In this document: one piece after another, positions 7,357-15,475 of the stretch
How the letters are laid out: every line of letters starts with the position of its first letter
Position numbering within the stretch: position 1 is the stretch's first letter
Origin: Neobacillus niacini
Lineage (GTDB): Bacteria; Bacillota; Bacilli; Bacillales; Cytobacillaceae
NCBI RefSeq assembly: GCF_000759675.1
Contig: NZ_BAWM01000004.1
Coordinates: 1-64,000, forward strand
Length of the DNA: 64,000 bases
Direction: 5' to 3'
Position numbers and translations under genes: made by a program
The notes under the pieces: model-generated
The model's input: only the letters and a program-made list of their open reading frames with translations
Told to the model about the DNA's origin: nothing
The model's database searches: none

Positions 7357-8454
7357 TTATTTACCAATAAACATTTGTGTCCAGTGGTTTCCAGTCTTTT
7401 CGTATCCTACTCCGATATGAGTAAAGCTGCTGCTTAAGATGTTTTTCCTATGCCCTTCACTGTTCATCCATGCATTTACGACTTCTTGTGGAGTCCGTTG
7501 TCCTTGGGCAATATTTTCGCCTGCAGATTTATAAGTCACTCCAAAGTCCCTCATCATGTCAAATGGTGAGCCATATGTTGGACTTGTATGTGAAAAATAA
7601 TTGTTTTGCTGCATGTCCACTGATTTCTTTTGTGCCACTCCATTTAATTGTGAATCTGCTTTTAATGCTGGAAGGCCATTTTTACTACGTTGTGCATTCG
7701 TTAAATCGATAACCTGTTGAACATATGCACTAACGTCTCCAGTTGCTGGTGCTGGTGCTGCTGGTTTTGGCGCTGGCGCTGCTGGTTTTGGTGCTGGCGC
7801 AGCAGGCGCTGGTGCTGGTGTTACTGGTTTAGGTGCTGGTACCGGCGCTACTGGTGTTGGTGCTGTTGGTGCCGGTGCTCCTGGTGTTGGTGCTGTTGGT
7901 GCCGGTGCTCCTGGTGGTGCCGGCGTTATTGGCACTAGTTGCTGATTTGGAGTCTTTCCTTGTTGACCACCAAATTGGACAGAACCAAATGGGATATACC
8001 TATACTGAGCATGTTGAATCAAGATCGCTTTTGTATGCGGATATTGATCACTATTCAATGACGTTCGATCAGCAGAGATGTCAACGTTGTTATATCTATT
8101 AACATCCCTGTTCATATCATAATCACGATTATAATTTACATTTAACCGGTTAAGAGTTGTATTTCGTCCATTATTCAACCGGTTTGTATTATTGTAACGA
8201 ACGTTATTTGTTTCAAGCCTTCCTCGATCAATATCGCTATCATTATTATCGTTATTTGTATAATCTTCCGTTAACATCCCGTTATGGTCAATACCATCAT
8301 CTCTTCCATTACCAACGTTTAAAGTGGTATTGTTGTCTCTATTGACCATACCAGTACGGACTTCGTCGGCTGCATCATTTCCATTGTTATTACACGCAGC
8401 TAGACCAATTGTTAAGACCCCTGATAGTAGTAAACCTAATGGCTTTTTTATCAA
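7357..8454 (-). CDS. CAP/SCP-domain lipoprotein (YkwD-like)
   Basis: This 365-residue exported lipoprotein has a signal with lipobox LAAC (Cys near residue 20). An Asn/Asp/Arg-rich low-complexity segment follows (about 22-135), then a short conserved stretch (about 135-170) and a Pro/Ala-rich linker of near-repeats of PAPKPAA and APTPGAP (about 175-240). The C-terminal CAP domain (about 243-365) carries [30 protein letters not shown] and GHRKNILSS, the conserved His/Glu signature of YkwD-type CAP proteins. The molecular function of bacterial CAP proteins is largely unknown; several are tied to spores or the cell surface. The start is TTG, placed 8 bases after AAGGGGG. The gene stands alone between gene-poor stretches. 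Confidence 0.9.
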   Translation of the reverse strand: MIKKPLGLLLSGVLTIGLAACNNNGNDAADEVRTGMVNRDNNTTLNVGNGRDDGIDHNGMLTEDYTNNDNNDSDIDRGRLETNNVRYNNTNRLNNGRNTTLNRLNVNYNRDYDMNRDVNRYNNVDISADRTSLNSDQYPHTKAILIQHAQYRYIPFGSVQFGGQQGKTPNQQLVPITPAPPGAPAPTAPTPGAPAPTAPTPVAPVPAPKPVTPAPAPAAPAPKPAAPAPKPAAPAPATGDVSAYVQQVIDLTNAQRSKNGLPALKADSQLNGVAQKKSVDMQQNNYFSHTSPTYGSPFDMMRDFGVTYKSAGENIAQGQRTPQEVVNAWMNSEGHRKNILSSSFTHIGVGYEKTGNHWTQMFIGK

Positions 8455-8902
8455 ATTAATTACCCCCTTGCAAAAATATTTTTTTGCCTTCTTATTTTTG
8501 GTTGTTTTTCAAAAAATATTGATGGAAAAAAACGTATAATTCTACAAAAAAAAAACAATTAGTAAATTAATACCAAAAGGTTTTTTATTTTTCAAAAGTA
8601 CAACATATATATTAGGGAAAACAAATTGGTTATCCAAAATTCGGAGTCCCATCTTCATTCCACTTTAAAGCTAGAGCCAAGTTGAGGAGGGATTATTATA
8701 TTGAATAATCAGGATATATTTGAAGGTAGCAATTGCTCCAAGTTGTGCTTTCAGTAGGACCTAGGCGCCTAAATCGGAAATATGATGTTCCATATTGTTC
8801 AATATTTTTACTGCTGTAATATCGCCACTTATATCAAAGAGAAATTACTTTCAGCCAAAAAAATGTACCCTTTATAAGAGTACACTTTGTTCTATTTCTA
8901 AG
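8455..8902. other. Gene-poor stretch
   Basis: About 450 bases with no supported gene. A GAGGAGGG ribosome-site-like sequence near 8683 precedes only an 18-codon plus-strand frame starting TTG near 8701. It could be the start of a lost gene or meaningless. The rest is AT-rich. Confidence 0.4.
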
Positions 8903-9367
8903 TTAGTCTGCTTTTCGCAATTTATTCAAAAGACAGCCAAGACCATCAATCTCACAAACAACCTCATCACCTGGTTTTAACCAGTTTTTTTCCTCCATCC
9001 CAAAAATAACTCCCTCTGGTGTACCAGTATAAATAACGTCACCGGGCAGAAGCGTCATAATTTGGGACAAATCACTAATTAGCTTAGCAGTAGTGAAAAT
9101 CATATCCTCAGTGTTTGAATTTTGGCGCAATTCACCATTCACCCAGCACTTTAAGTTCAAGTTTTGTGGATTAGGTACCTCATCTACAGTTACGATATAA
9201 GGTCCTAACGGAGCAAATCCGTCAATAGCTTTTCCATATAACCATTGATGACTACGGAATTGAAGCTCACGAACGGAAAGATCATTGCCAACGGCATATC
9301 CAAAAATATAATCTAATGCCGATTCAACTGAAACATTTTTTGCCGGTTTACCAATCGGCATATACAC
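8903..9367 (-). pseudogene. 5'-truncated fumarylacetoacetate hydrolase (FAH) family gene
   Basis: The 154 codons match the C-terminal half of FAH-family hydrolases/isomerases (YisK/HpaG type). They include FGYAVGNDLSVRELQ, GKAIDGFAPLGP, MTLLPGDVIYTGTPEG and LKPGDEVVCEIDGLG. Full-length family members are near 280-300 residues and carry metal ligands (an ExE motif) upstream of this part. Here the sequence breaks off at IGKPAKNVSVESALDY, just after the point where the ligand-bearing ExE strand would lie. There is no ribosome site before the nominal GTG (9365-9367), and the upstream DNA has no further family match. It is probably inactive. Confidence 0.75.
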
Positions 9368-9677
9368 TCGTTAATATATTCACAATATTTTTCATTTTCC
9401 AAACAACCACTCGCACAATTCCTCTTAACAAATAAAAAACGCTGAATTTTCAACGTTTTTTAGCTAATTTCTTACTTAAATATTATTTATATAGCAACTC
9501 TTTTTTGGTTCTACAGGTACTTGTAATCTGTAATGTTACTATCATCAACCCGCTTAAGAGTACTATTTTCCCGTTTCACAAAATGTAAACGTCTTCACTT
9601 AATTATTTTGAGATATTTACATTTAAAATGTAAGAAAATATGTTATATTCAAATAAATAAAAAATGGGAGTGAGAAA
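9368..9677. other. Intergenic region upstream of serC
   Basis: No gene. The region contains a small hairpin near 9433-9462 (AAAACGCTGAA against TTCAACGTTTTTT) that could stop transcription leftwards or rightwards, and the serC promoter region. Confidence 0.5.
9616..9644 (+). promoter_or_regulatory. Putative serC promoter with embedded palindrome
   Basis: TTTACA (9616-9621) and TATGTT (9639-9644) are separated by 17 bases, a good vegetative promoter. A perfect palindrome, TTACATTT-A-AAATGTAA (9617-9633), overlaps the -35 box and spacer, where a repressor would block RNA polymerase. The regulator is unknown. Confidence 0.5.
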
Positions 9678-10775
9678 ATGAATTCACTAGTACAACGTGC
9701 ATATAATTTTAACGCAGGTCCATCCGCCCTTCCGCTAGCTGTTCTGGAAAAAGCAAAACAGGAACTTATTGATTTTCGTGGTACTGGTATGTCAGTCATG
9801 GAGCTTAGCCACCGTAGTGCAGCCTATGAAGAAGTACATAATAATGCCATTGCCCTTCTAAAAGAATTGTTATCTATTCCAGAAAATTATGAGGTCCTTT
9901 TTCTACAAGGAGGAGGAAGTCTTCAGTTTTCAATGGTTCCGATGAACTTTATGAAACCTGGAGAAAAAGCAGGTTATATTATGACAGGTTCTTGGTCTGA
10001 AAAAGCATTTTCTGAGGCAAAATTATTCGGGGATCCGTATCATGTTGTCAGCACTAAGGAAAGTCAATATCGGCGAATTCCTCAATTTGATGAATTGCAA
10101 TACAATCCCACTGATGCCTATATACATTTGACATCGAATAATACTATTTACGGCACACAATGGAAGGACTTCCCCGATACAGGTGATGTACCATTGATTG
10201 CAGATATGTCCAGTGATATCTTATCTAAGCCCTTTGATATCAGCAAATTTTCTTTAATTTACGCTGGTGCCCAAAAAAATCTTGGTCCTTCTGGTGTTAC
10301 AGTGGCAATCATTCGCAAGGATTTGATTGAAAAAGCTAATCCTAACATTCCGACCATGTTAAAGTATGGCACCTATTCAAAAAACAACTCGTTATATAAC
10401 ACACCACCTACATTCGGAATTTATATGCTTGGCGAAGTTTTGAACTGGATTAAGGAAACAGGCGGAATTAATGAACTAACCAAAAGGAACGAGGAAAAAG
10501 CAAAACTCATTTATGACGCAATCGATCAAAGCAATGGATTTTATGTTGGTCATGCCGAAGCCGAAAGCCGATCGCTAATGAATATTACTTTCCGCGTGAA
10601 GGATGAAGAATTGGAGAAAAAATTCTTAGCTGAAGCAAAGAGTGAAGGTTTTATCGGTGTAAATGGTCACCGCTCTGTGGGAGGATGCCGAGCGTCTACT
10701 TACAACGCTGTCCCATATGAAACATGTAAGGCTTTTAGTGAATTCATGGTTCAATTTCAAAATGTAAATCAATAA
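9678..10775 (+). CDS. serC: Phosphoserine aminotransferase
   Basis: This 365-residue PLP enzyme converts 3-phosphohydroxypyruvate and glutamate to phosphoserine in serine synthesis. It can also serve the PLP pathway step on phosphohydroxythreonine. It shows the SerC opening YNFNAGPSALP, MSVMELSHRS, the phosphate/cofactor strand LFLQGGGSLQF and the PLP-lysine segment AGAQKNLGPSG. The C-terminus NGHRSVGGCRASTYNA matches the family. Length is normal (about 360). The ATG follows GGGAGTGAG. It is one of few plus-strand genes and has its own promoter and a terminator at 10788-10822. serA and serB are not nearby, so it is a stand-alone unit. Confidence 0.97.
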   Translation: MNSLVQRAYNFNAGPSALPLAVLEKAKQELIDFRGTGMSVMELSHRSAAYEEVHNNAIALLKELLSIPENYEVLFLQGGGSLQFSMVPMNFMKPGEKAGYIMTGSWSEKAFSEAKLFGDPYHVVSTKESQYRRIPQFDELQYNPTDAYIHLTSNNTIYGTQWKDFPDTGDVPLIADMSSDILSKPFDISKFSLIYAGAQKNLGPSGVTVAIIRKDLIEKANPNIPTMLKYGTYSKNNSLYNTPPTFGIYMLGEVLNWIKETGGINELTKRNEEKAKLIYDAIDQSNGFYVGHAEAESRSLMNITFRVKDEELEKKFLAEAKSEGFIGVNGHRSVGGCRASTYNAVPYETCKAFSEFMVQFQNVNQ

Positions 10776-10787
10776 ACAAATAGATTT

Positions 10788-10822
10788 AAAAGGGAAATAT
10801 TATTATTTATTTCCCTTTTTTA
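10788..10822. terminator. Bidirectional terminator, serC / kinase-like gene
   Basis: AAAAGGGAAATA pairs with TATTTCCCTTTT, with A-rich and T-rich flanks. It ends serC on the plus strand and overlaps the last codons of the convergent kinase-like gene. Confidence 0.85.
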
Positions 10823-11453
10823 TTTTTCGGTATAAACGATACCCTTTTCTGACACAATTTACAATAGAAAACGGAACTCGGAGTTGATATTTGTAAATAA
10901 ACGGAAGGTAGATTTTATAATAGGCTTTCTTTAAATCATCCCACTTCCGGCATTTTCCCTGCTTATAAAAATCAGAAACATCGACGATATACCCTCTTCC
11001 ATCACTCATAACGACATTTTTCCCATGTACATCAAACGGGTTTAAGCCCACAGAACGAGCATATTCTATCCCCTTATCCACATCTCGTATAACAGACTCT
11101 GATATAGGGACCCCTTTTACAACTGCGTCGAACAGATTCATTCCATCTATCCTTTTTAAAATCAAGTAGTTATCTCCATAGTCAATTAATGAGGAAAAAG
11201 AATCATGATTGCCCAATTTTTTATATACTTCTACTTCCTTTTTTAAATCCTCAGGTTTTCTTCCATATACCTTTACAACCCATTTAGGATTTGAGTGATG
11301 TAAAAAGACACCCGCGTAATTTCCACTTCCTATTGTTTTCCAAGTATTCGAGAAATTCCTTACAATGATTGGATCAAATGGACCTTCCGTTGAAAGTTGG
11401 ATATTGGGTAGTAATTCATTTCCAATTAATTTTGTATATTTTTCAATTTTCAT
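10803..11453 (-). CDS. Small serine/threonine-kinase-like protein
   Basis: This protein of about 216 residues has a minimal kinase-like fold. A glycine-rich segment TIGSGNYAGVF is followed by a candidate ATP-binding lysine in WVVKVYG, a glutamate-containing helix (LKKEVEVYKKLG), and hinge-like LILKRIDG. A catalytic-loop-like NPFDVHGKNVVM corresponds to the HxDxxxxN motif (with shuffled positions), and VDVSDF replaces DFG. This places it with the YrzF-type or other small atypical bacterial kinases. The substrate is unknown. I prefer the ATG at 11453 because the GTG six bases upstream lies inside the GAGGTG ribosome site. It converges on serC and shares its terminator. It may be an active kinase or a pseudokinase. 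Confidence 0.75.
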   Translation of the reverse strand: MKIEKYTKLIGNELLPNIQLSTEGPFDPIIVRNFSNTWKTIGSGNYAGVFLHHSNPKWVVKVYGRKPEDLKKEVEVYKKLGNHDSFSSLIDYGDNYLILKRIDGMNLFDAVVKGVPISESVIRDVDKGIEYARSVGLNPFDVHGKNVVMSDGRGYIVDVSDFYKQGKCRKWDDLKKAYYKIYLPFIYKYQLRVPFSIVNCVRKGYRLYRKIKKGNK

Positions 11454-11595
11454 TTGCACACCTCAGGACAAAACGGATTAATAAATAATTCTTTATTTTT
11501 AGTATACATCTCATATACACTTAGACTAGATAAAAAATTCTTATTTCTGTAAAAAAATTGTATCCTTATTTAAAATTTAATGAAGAGGTGTTAGA

Positions 11596-12171
11596 GTGCT
11601 ATTTCCCACTTTAGAAACCGAACGATTAAAACTTATTGAAATTACACAAAATCATGAAGAAAGTCTGTTTGAAATTTTATCATTAGATGAAGTGACCAGG
11701 CATTATGGGACTGACAGTTTCACTTCCATTGAAGAGGCAAAAAAATTAATTGACATGTTTCAAAAGAACTTTTATGAAAAACGCGCCATTCGCTGGGGAA
11801 TCATTCTCAAAGAAAGTAACAAATTTATTGGGACATTAGGGCTTAATGGGTTACAGTTAAAAAACAAAAAAGCTGAAATTGGCTATGAAATACATCCCTT
11901 TTATTGGAGGACGGGCTATACTTCAGAAGCAATAAAAGAAGTTTTGCGTTATAGCTTTCTAGAGTTGGAATTAAACCGGATTGGAGCTGTTGTTTACCTA
12001 GAAAACCAAGCATCTATCAATCTTCTTGAAAAATTAGGATTTAGTAAAGAAGGGGTGCTACGTGATTATTTGTATCAAAACGACCAATTTCATACAACCC
12101 ATATGCTGTCCCTATTAATACATGAATGGAAGACAACCGCCCTTAATTCCTTTGGAGCTAAAGCAAATTAA
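11596..12171 (+). CDS. GNAT-family N-acetyltransferase (RimJ/RimL type)
   Basis: This 191-residue acetyltransferase has the usual opening TLETERLKLIEI, the strand GTLGLNGLQLKNKKAEIGYE and the acetyl-CoA-binding turn HPFYWRTGYTSEAIKEVL. The C-terminal signature LENQASINLLEKLGFSKEG also fits the RimJ/RimL group. These enzymes acetylate N-termini of ribosomal proteins or small molecules; the substrate is not known. The start is GTG (11596) with GAGGTG five bases upstream. It reads on the plus strand and ends at a terminator shared with the small gene that follows on the minus strand. Confidence 0.9.
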   Translation: MLFPTLETERLKLIEITQNHEESLFEILSLDEVTRHYGTDSFTSIEEAKKLIDMFQKNFYEKRAIRWGIILKESNKFIGTLGLNGLQLKNKKAEIGYEIHPFYWRTGYTSEAIKEVLRYSFLELELNRIGAVVYLENQASINLLEKLGFSKEGVLRDYLYQNDQFHTTHMLSLLIHEWKTTALNSFGAKAN

Positions 12172-12200
12172 AAAAGCCAGGATATATTCCTGGCTTTTAT
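12171..12200. terminator. Bidirectional terminator
   Basis: AAAAGCCAGGA pairs with TCCTGGCTTTT around TATAT. It serves the GNAT gene (plus) and the small gene at 12197-12397 (minus). Confidence 0.85.
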
Positions 12201-12397
12201 TCTTCAAAGTAGTCTCTAAACGCTTGGGGATTATTGGTTTCCTTCCCCTGATAATATGGGTTATTTTCAGTAGAATCCTGCGGATCAAGATTTGTCTTAA
12301 TAATCAAACGTGGTTCCGATGGCTGCTCAGCAATGATCCTGTCGTTTAATTGGTCGAAATCAGGCAGTTTGTTATTTCCAGGTTGTCTCGGCTCCAT
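12197..12397 (-). CDS. Small hydrophilic conserved-looking protein, unknown function
   Basis: This 66-residue protein is rich in Pro, Asn, Gln and acidic residues, with no membrane segment and no cysteine. It is probably largely disordered (for example NNPYYQGKETNNPQAF). It is taken as real because a strong ribosome site, TTAGGAGGTG, lies at proper distance before the ATG and its end coincides with a terminator. It sits just downstream of cotE, so a spore role is possible but unproven. I do not recognise the family. Confidence 0.65.
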   Translation of the reverse strand: MEPRQPGNNKLPDFDQLNDRIIAEQPSEPRLIIKTNLDPQDSTENNPYYQGKETNNPQAFRDYFEE

Positions 12398-12482
12398 ATC
12401 AGTGACACCTCCTAAAAATATGTTGCTGATTTTTCTTTTTTATCATACATTCTATCTATAGTTTTATTATTAAATGATAAAA

Positions 12483-12513
12483 AAGAAAAACTAGGAAGTA
12501 GAGACTTCCTAGT
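12483..12513 (-). terminator. cotE terminator
   Basis: ACTAGGAAGT pairs with ACTTCCTAGT around a 4-base loop, and TTTTTCTTTT follows on the minus strand, immediately after cotE. Confidence 0.9.
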
Positions 12514-12517
12514 ATGT

Positions 12518-13063
12518 TTATTCTTCTTCGACTCCAAGTAAGAAATCAGGATTTAATTCCTCAAATTCTTCGTCATCAACATCCATTCCCCAATCATCGT
12601 CATCATCATGGCAGCCCTTTGGATTAACGGCAACACAAACTTTTGTTTCACCAATTACTTCCACTAGGAATTCCCTTTCAACATGGACAATGATGCGATT
12701 ACCATTGGGCGAGATAACTGCTTCACAACAATTAGGCTGCTGCAGTACGCGAGCACAAATTTCATTGTCATCCAAGCAATCATGATCACGGTACTTTAAC
12801 TTAATGACATCTGTATATTTAACACATTCAGTAACAACTTCTGTTCTGGTATTGTCATTATATGAGTACCAAACGTTGATGTCATACGAGCCGTGTATCT
12901 CTACAGTTTTGCCGACTTTTTTCGCGTTGTATTTATGGTTGATAATCCAACATCCAAGAATGCTTGTTGGACTATGTGCCGGGCTAATCGTATGATTGGA
13001 CTGGGTGAATTTACGCCCTTTCGCTACTACGGCCTTCGTAATTATCTCTCTGTATTCTCCCAT
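12518..13063 (-). CDS. cotE: Outer spore coat morphogenetic protein CotE
   Basis: CotE is made in the mother cell and builds the outer spore coat by recruiting many coat proteins. The protein begins [19 protein letters not shown] and contains [30 protein letters not shown] and [17 protein letters not shown], all clear CotE signatures. The C-terminus is strongly acidic (a run of Asp, then NPDFLLG), as in the family. Length is 181 residues from the ATG at 13063, chosen because GGAGGG lies 11 bases upstream; an in-frame ATG at 13093 gives a longer form unlike known CotE. Unlike the usual sequence it has four extra cysteines in the central part. It follows ricA and miaB as in B. subtilis, but no mutS comes next. 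Confidence 0.97.
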   Translation of the reverse strand: MGEYREIITKAVVAKGRKFTQSNHTISPAHSPTSILGCWIINHKYNAKKVGKTVEIHGSYDINVWYSYNDNTRTEVVTECVKYTDVIKLKYRDHDCLDDNEICARVLQQPNCCEAVISPNGNRIIVHVEREFLVEVIGETKVCVAVNPKGCHDDDDDWGMDVDDEEFEELNPDFLLGVEEE

Positions 13064-13095
13064 TTCGCGCGAACCCTCCTCATTCATTTTCATTT

Positions 13096-13124
13096 CATCC
13101 TATGCTAATTTATAGACTAGTGTG
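13096..13124 (-). promoter_or_regulatory. Putative SigK-type promoter of cotE
   Basis: On the minus strand CACA and CATAGGATG are separated by exactly 16 bases, close to the mother-cell SigK consensus (mACm-N16/17-CATAnnnTA) with one mismatch in the -10 box. Transcription would start about 25 bases before the cotE ATG. cotE of B. subtilis is known to have SigE and SigK promoters. The same layout precedes dpaA. Confidence 0.5.
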
Positions 13125-13250
13125 CGATATATTTCTGCGAATACTGGATAAAAGTTTAGTCATAGTTCATTTTATGCGGAAGTTTTATGTAGGTTCCTTT
13201 TAGGCATGTACTTTAAGTAAAGAGGATTTTTCTACAAGGGGTAAACATAC

Positions 13251-13281
13251 AAAAAAACCAGGCTTTAAAAAAGCCTGGTTT
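13251..13281 (-). terminator. miaB-ricA terminator
   Basis: AAACCAGGCTTT pairs with AAAGCCTGGTTT, with a T tract on the minus strand, directly after ricA. Confidence 0.9.
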
Positions 13282-13288
13282 GGTTTAC

Positions 13289-13741
13289 TTAATGCTCGTG
13301 ATCATGGTCGTCGTGATTTCCGCAAGACCCACCATTATTTATACTTGCACCGGTTTCACCCTTTAATACATCTCCGCCAGTTGATTCAATAATAACGTCT
13401 GTAACCTTATTCGAGATTGTAGTTGCAATTAATTGCAGCAATTCATTTACTTCTATTTGAGAGTGCTTAAATTCTTGAACTACCGGGATTTCGTCTAGTT
13501 CCTGTTCAATGGCAGCAATTTTATCTTCCACTTTTTTCAATGCTTCCGGTTTACCGTAATGCTGTAAATTAACGGCTTGCTTTTGCAAACCTTTAATATC
13601 TGAAATTAAGGTGCTAACCTTTGGATTAACGTGAATTTGAGCTTCTGCACGTTTAAAGAAATCGACTTCTTCTGTATCTGCTATCATGCGTGCTAATTCT
13701 TGTGCGCGAGCGATAATATCGTCTTTTGTGTACTTTGCCAA
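13289..13741 (-). CDS. ricA: RicA (YmcA), regulator of RNA processing and development
   Basis: This 150-residue, mostly helical YmcA/YlbF-family protein shows MAKYTKDDIIARAQELARM, ALKKVEDKIAAIEQELDEIP and FKHSQIEVNELLQLI. In B. subtilis RicA works with RicF and RicT to guide RNase Y and to promote biofilm, competence and sporulation. That complex holds Fe-S clusters with cysteines partly from the RicA tail. Here the tail has one cysteine only (GGSCGNHDDHDHEH) and is instead rich in His and Asp. The gene starts 2 bases after the miaB stop and shares its transcript and terminator. Confidence 0.95.
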   Translation of the reverse strand: MAKYTKDDIIARAQELARMIADTEEVDFFKRAEAQIHVNPKVSTLISDIKGLQKQAVNLQHYGKPEALKKVEDKIAAIEQELDEIPVVQEFKHSQIEVNELLQLIATTISNKVTDVIIESTGGDVLKGETGASINNGGSCGNHDDHDHEH

Positions 13742-13742
13742 C

Positions 13743-15287
13743 TTATTTCACCTCTACTGGTTCTAATTCTTCCACCATTTCACCGTTTAATGACCATGTT
13801 TTTGCATCGGTAATTCTCACCTTAACAATTTTTCCAATTGCTGATTTAGGAGCAGCAAAATTTACAAGCTTACTTCTAGAAGTGTATCCTGCTAGAACAT
13901 CAGGATTGTTCTTGCTTTCCCCTTCTACAAGAACTTCAACAATTTGACCTTTATATTTTTTCATTGCCTCAGCAGATTGTTCGTTAACTAAAGCATTTAA
14001 ACGCTGTAAACGTTCCTTTTTTACTTCCATCGGAACATTATCCTGCATTTTTGCAGCAGGTGTACCCTCACGAGGGGAATAAATAAACGTATAAGCTAGT
14101 TCATAGCCCACTTCACGATATAAAGATAATGTTTCTTCAAATTGTTCATCCGTTTCATTTGGATAACCCACGATAATATCAGTGGTTAATGCAACATTCG
14201 GAATAGCAGCTTTAATTTTTCTTACAAGCTCTAAATATTGCTCCCTTGTATATTTACGAGCCATGATTTTCAGCACATCAGTAGAACCGGATTGAACTGG
14301 TAAGTGGATATGATCCATTAAATTACCGCCCTTTGCAAGGACTTCAATTAGATGGTCATCAAAATCACGTGGATGGCTAGTTGTAAATCGAATTCGAGGA
14401 ATATCAATTTTACGTAGTTCATCCATTAAATTGCCAAGACCATAGTTGATATCCTCGAGATCTTTTCCATAAGCATTTACGTTTTGCCCTAAAAGAGTAA
14501 CTTCTTGATAACCTTGTGCAGCTAAATGACGTACTTCCTGGATGATTTCCTCAGGTCGACGGCTACGCTCTTTCCCGCGAGTGAAAGGAACAATACAGTA
14601 CGTACAAAACTTATCACAGCCATACATAATATTAACCCATGCCTTAATATTACCGCGGCGAACCTTTGGCAGGTTTTCGATTACATCGCCTTCTTTAGAC
14701 CAAACTTCAACTACCATTTCTTTTGACATATAAGCTTCATGCAAAATGTTTGGTAAACGGTGGATATTATGGGTACCGAAAATCATATCAACTTGATTAT
14801 AGGTTTTTAGAATCTTATTAACAACGGATTCTTCCTGGGACATACATCCACAAACACCAATAAGTAAGTCTGGCTTTTCTAATTTCAAATGCTTTAAATG
14901 CCCAAGTTCACCGAAAACTTTGTTTTCCGCATTTTCACGAATTGCACACGTATTTAACAGGATAACATTGGCATCCTCTGTTTTATCAGTTGGCTCGTAG
15001 CCTAATGCCAAAAAGATCCCCGCCATCACTTCTGTATCATGTTCATTCATTTGGCAGCCATAGGTACGGATATAAAACTTACGCCCTTCTCCCATGCCTC
15101 GAAACTCTTCAGGAATGGAGAAATCATTATGGTATTTCACTTCTTCTTTACCACGTTTTTTAGCATCTTTTAAGGAAGGTGCTGTAATTACCTGCTCAAA
15201 GTATTTGCTGTAATCCTTGGCGGATTTTTTGTCCGAAGAATTAGCCGCTTCAATTTGTTTAGATTCTAAACGTTGTTTTTCATTCAT
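13743..15287 (-). CDS. miaB: tRNA-2-methylthio-N6-dimethylallyladenosine synthase MiaB
   Basis: This radical-SAM methylthiotransferase modifies i6A37 of tRNAs reading UNN codons. The 514-residue protein has an N-terminal UPF0004 domain with three Fe-S cysteines ([34 protein letters not shown]). The radical-SAM motif is CDKFCTYC, and a C-terminal TRAM domain holds [12 protein letters not shown]. The N-terminal extension of about 60 charged residues is usual in Bacillus MiaB. The ATG follows AAAGGAG. It is the first gene of the miaB-ricA unit. Confidence 0.97.
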   Translation of the reverse strand: MNEKQRLESKQIEAANSSDKKSAKDYSKYFEQVITAPSLKDAKKRGKEEVKYHNDFSIPEEFRGMGEGRKFYIRTYGCQMNEHDTEVMAGIFLALGYEPTDKTEDANVILLNTCAIRENAENKVFGELGHLKHLKLEKPDLLIGVCGCMSQEESVVNKILKTYNQVDMIFGTHNIHRLPNILHEAYMSKEMVVEVWSKEGDVIENLPKVRRGNIKAWVNIMYGCDKFCTYCIVPFTRGKERSRRPEEIIQEVRHLAAQGYQEVTLLGQNVNAYGKDLEDINYGLGNLMDELRKIDIPRIRFTTSHPRDFDDHLIEVLAKGGNLMDHIHLPVQSGSTDVLKIMARKYTREQYLELVRKIKAAIPNVALTTDIIVGYPNETDEQFEETLSLYREVGYELAYTFIYSPREGTPAAKMQDNVPMEVKKERLQRLNALVNEQSAEAMKKYKGQIVEVLVEGESKNNPDVLAGYTSRSKLVNFAAPKSAIGKIVKVRITDAKTWSLNGEMVEELEPVEVK

Positions 15288-15435
15288 GAGTATAAAAATC
15301 TCCTTTCAGTTGTTTTAGTTAATGTGTCTATTAATATTAATAAAGTAAATTTTTACCTGTACATGGTGATAGAGCGCCCCTAACACACTTCTGCACATTA
15401 TTATAGTATAAAGGTTAATAGGCTTGAAAACAATA

Positions 15436-15468
15436 GAAAATCCCGTAGTAATCTACTACGGGATTTCT
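15436..15468 (-). terminator. korAB terminator
   Basis: AAATCCCGTAGTA pairs with TACTACGGGATTT around a 3-base loop. It lies just after the korB stop on the minus strand and is also symmetrical for the plus strand. Confidence 0.85.
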
Positions 15469-15475
15469 TAAGAAC

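Noticed and set aside
7717..8102. Cys/Trp-rich plus-strand frames over the CAP gene
   Set aside because: They are the antisense of the Pro/Ala linker of the lipoprotein gene.
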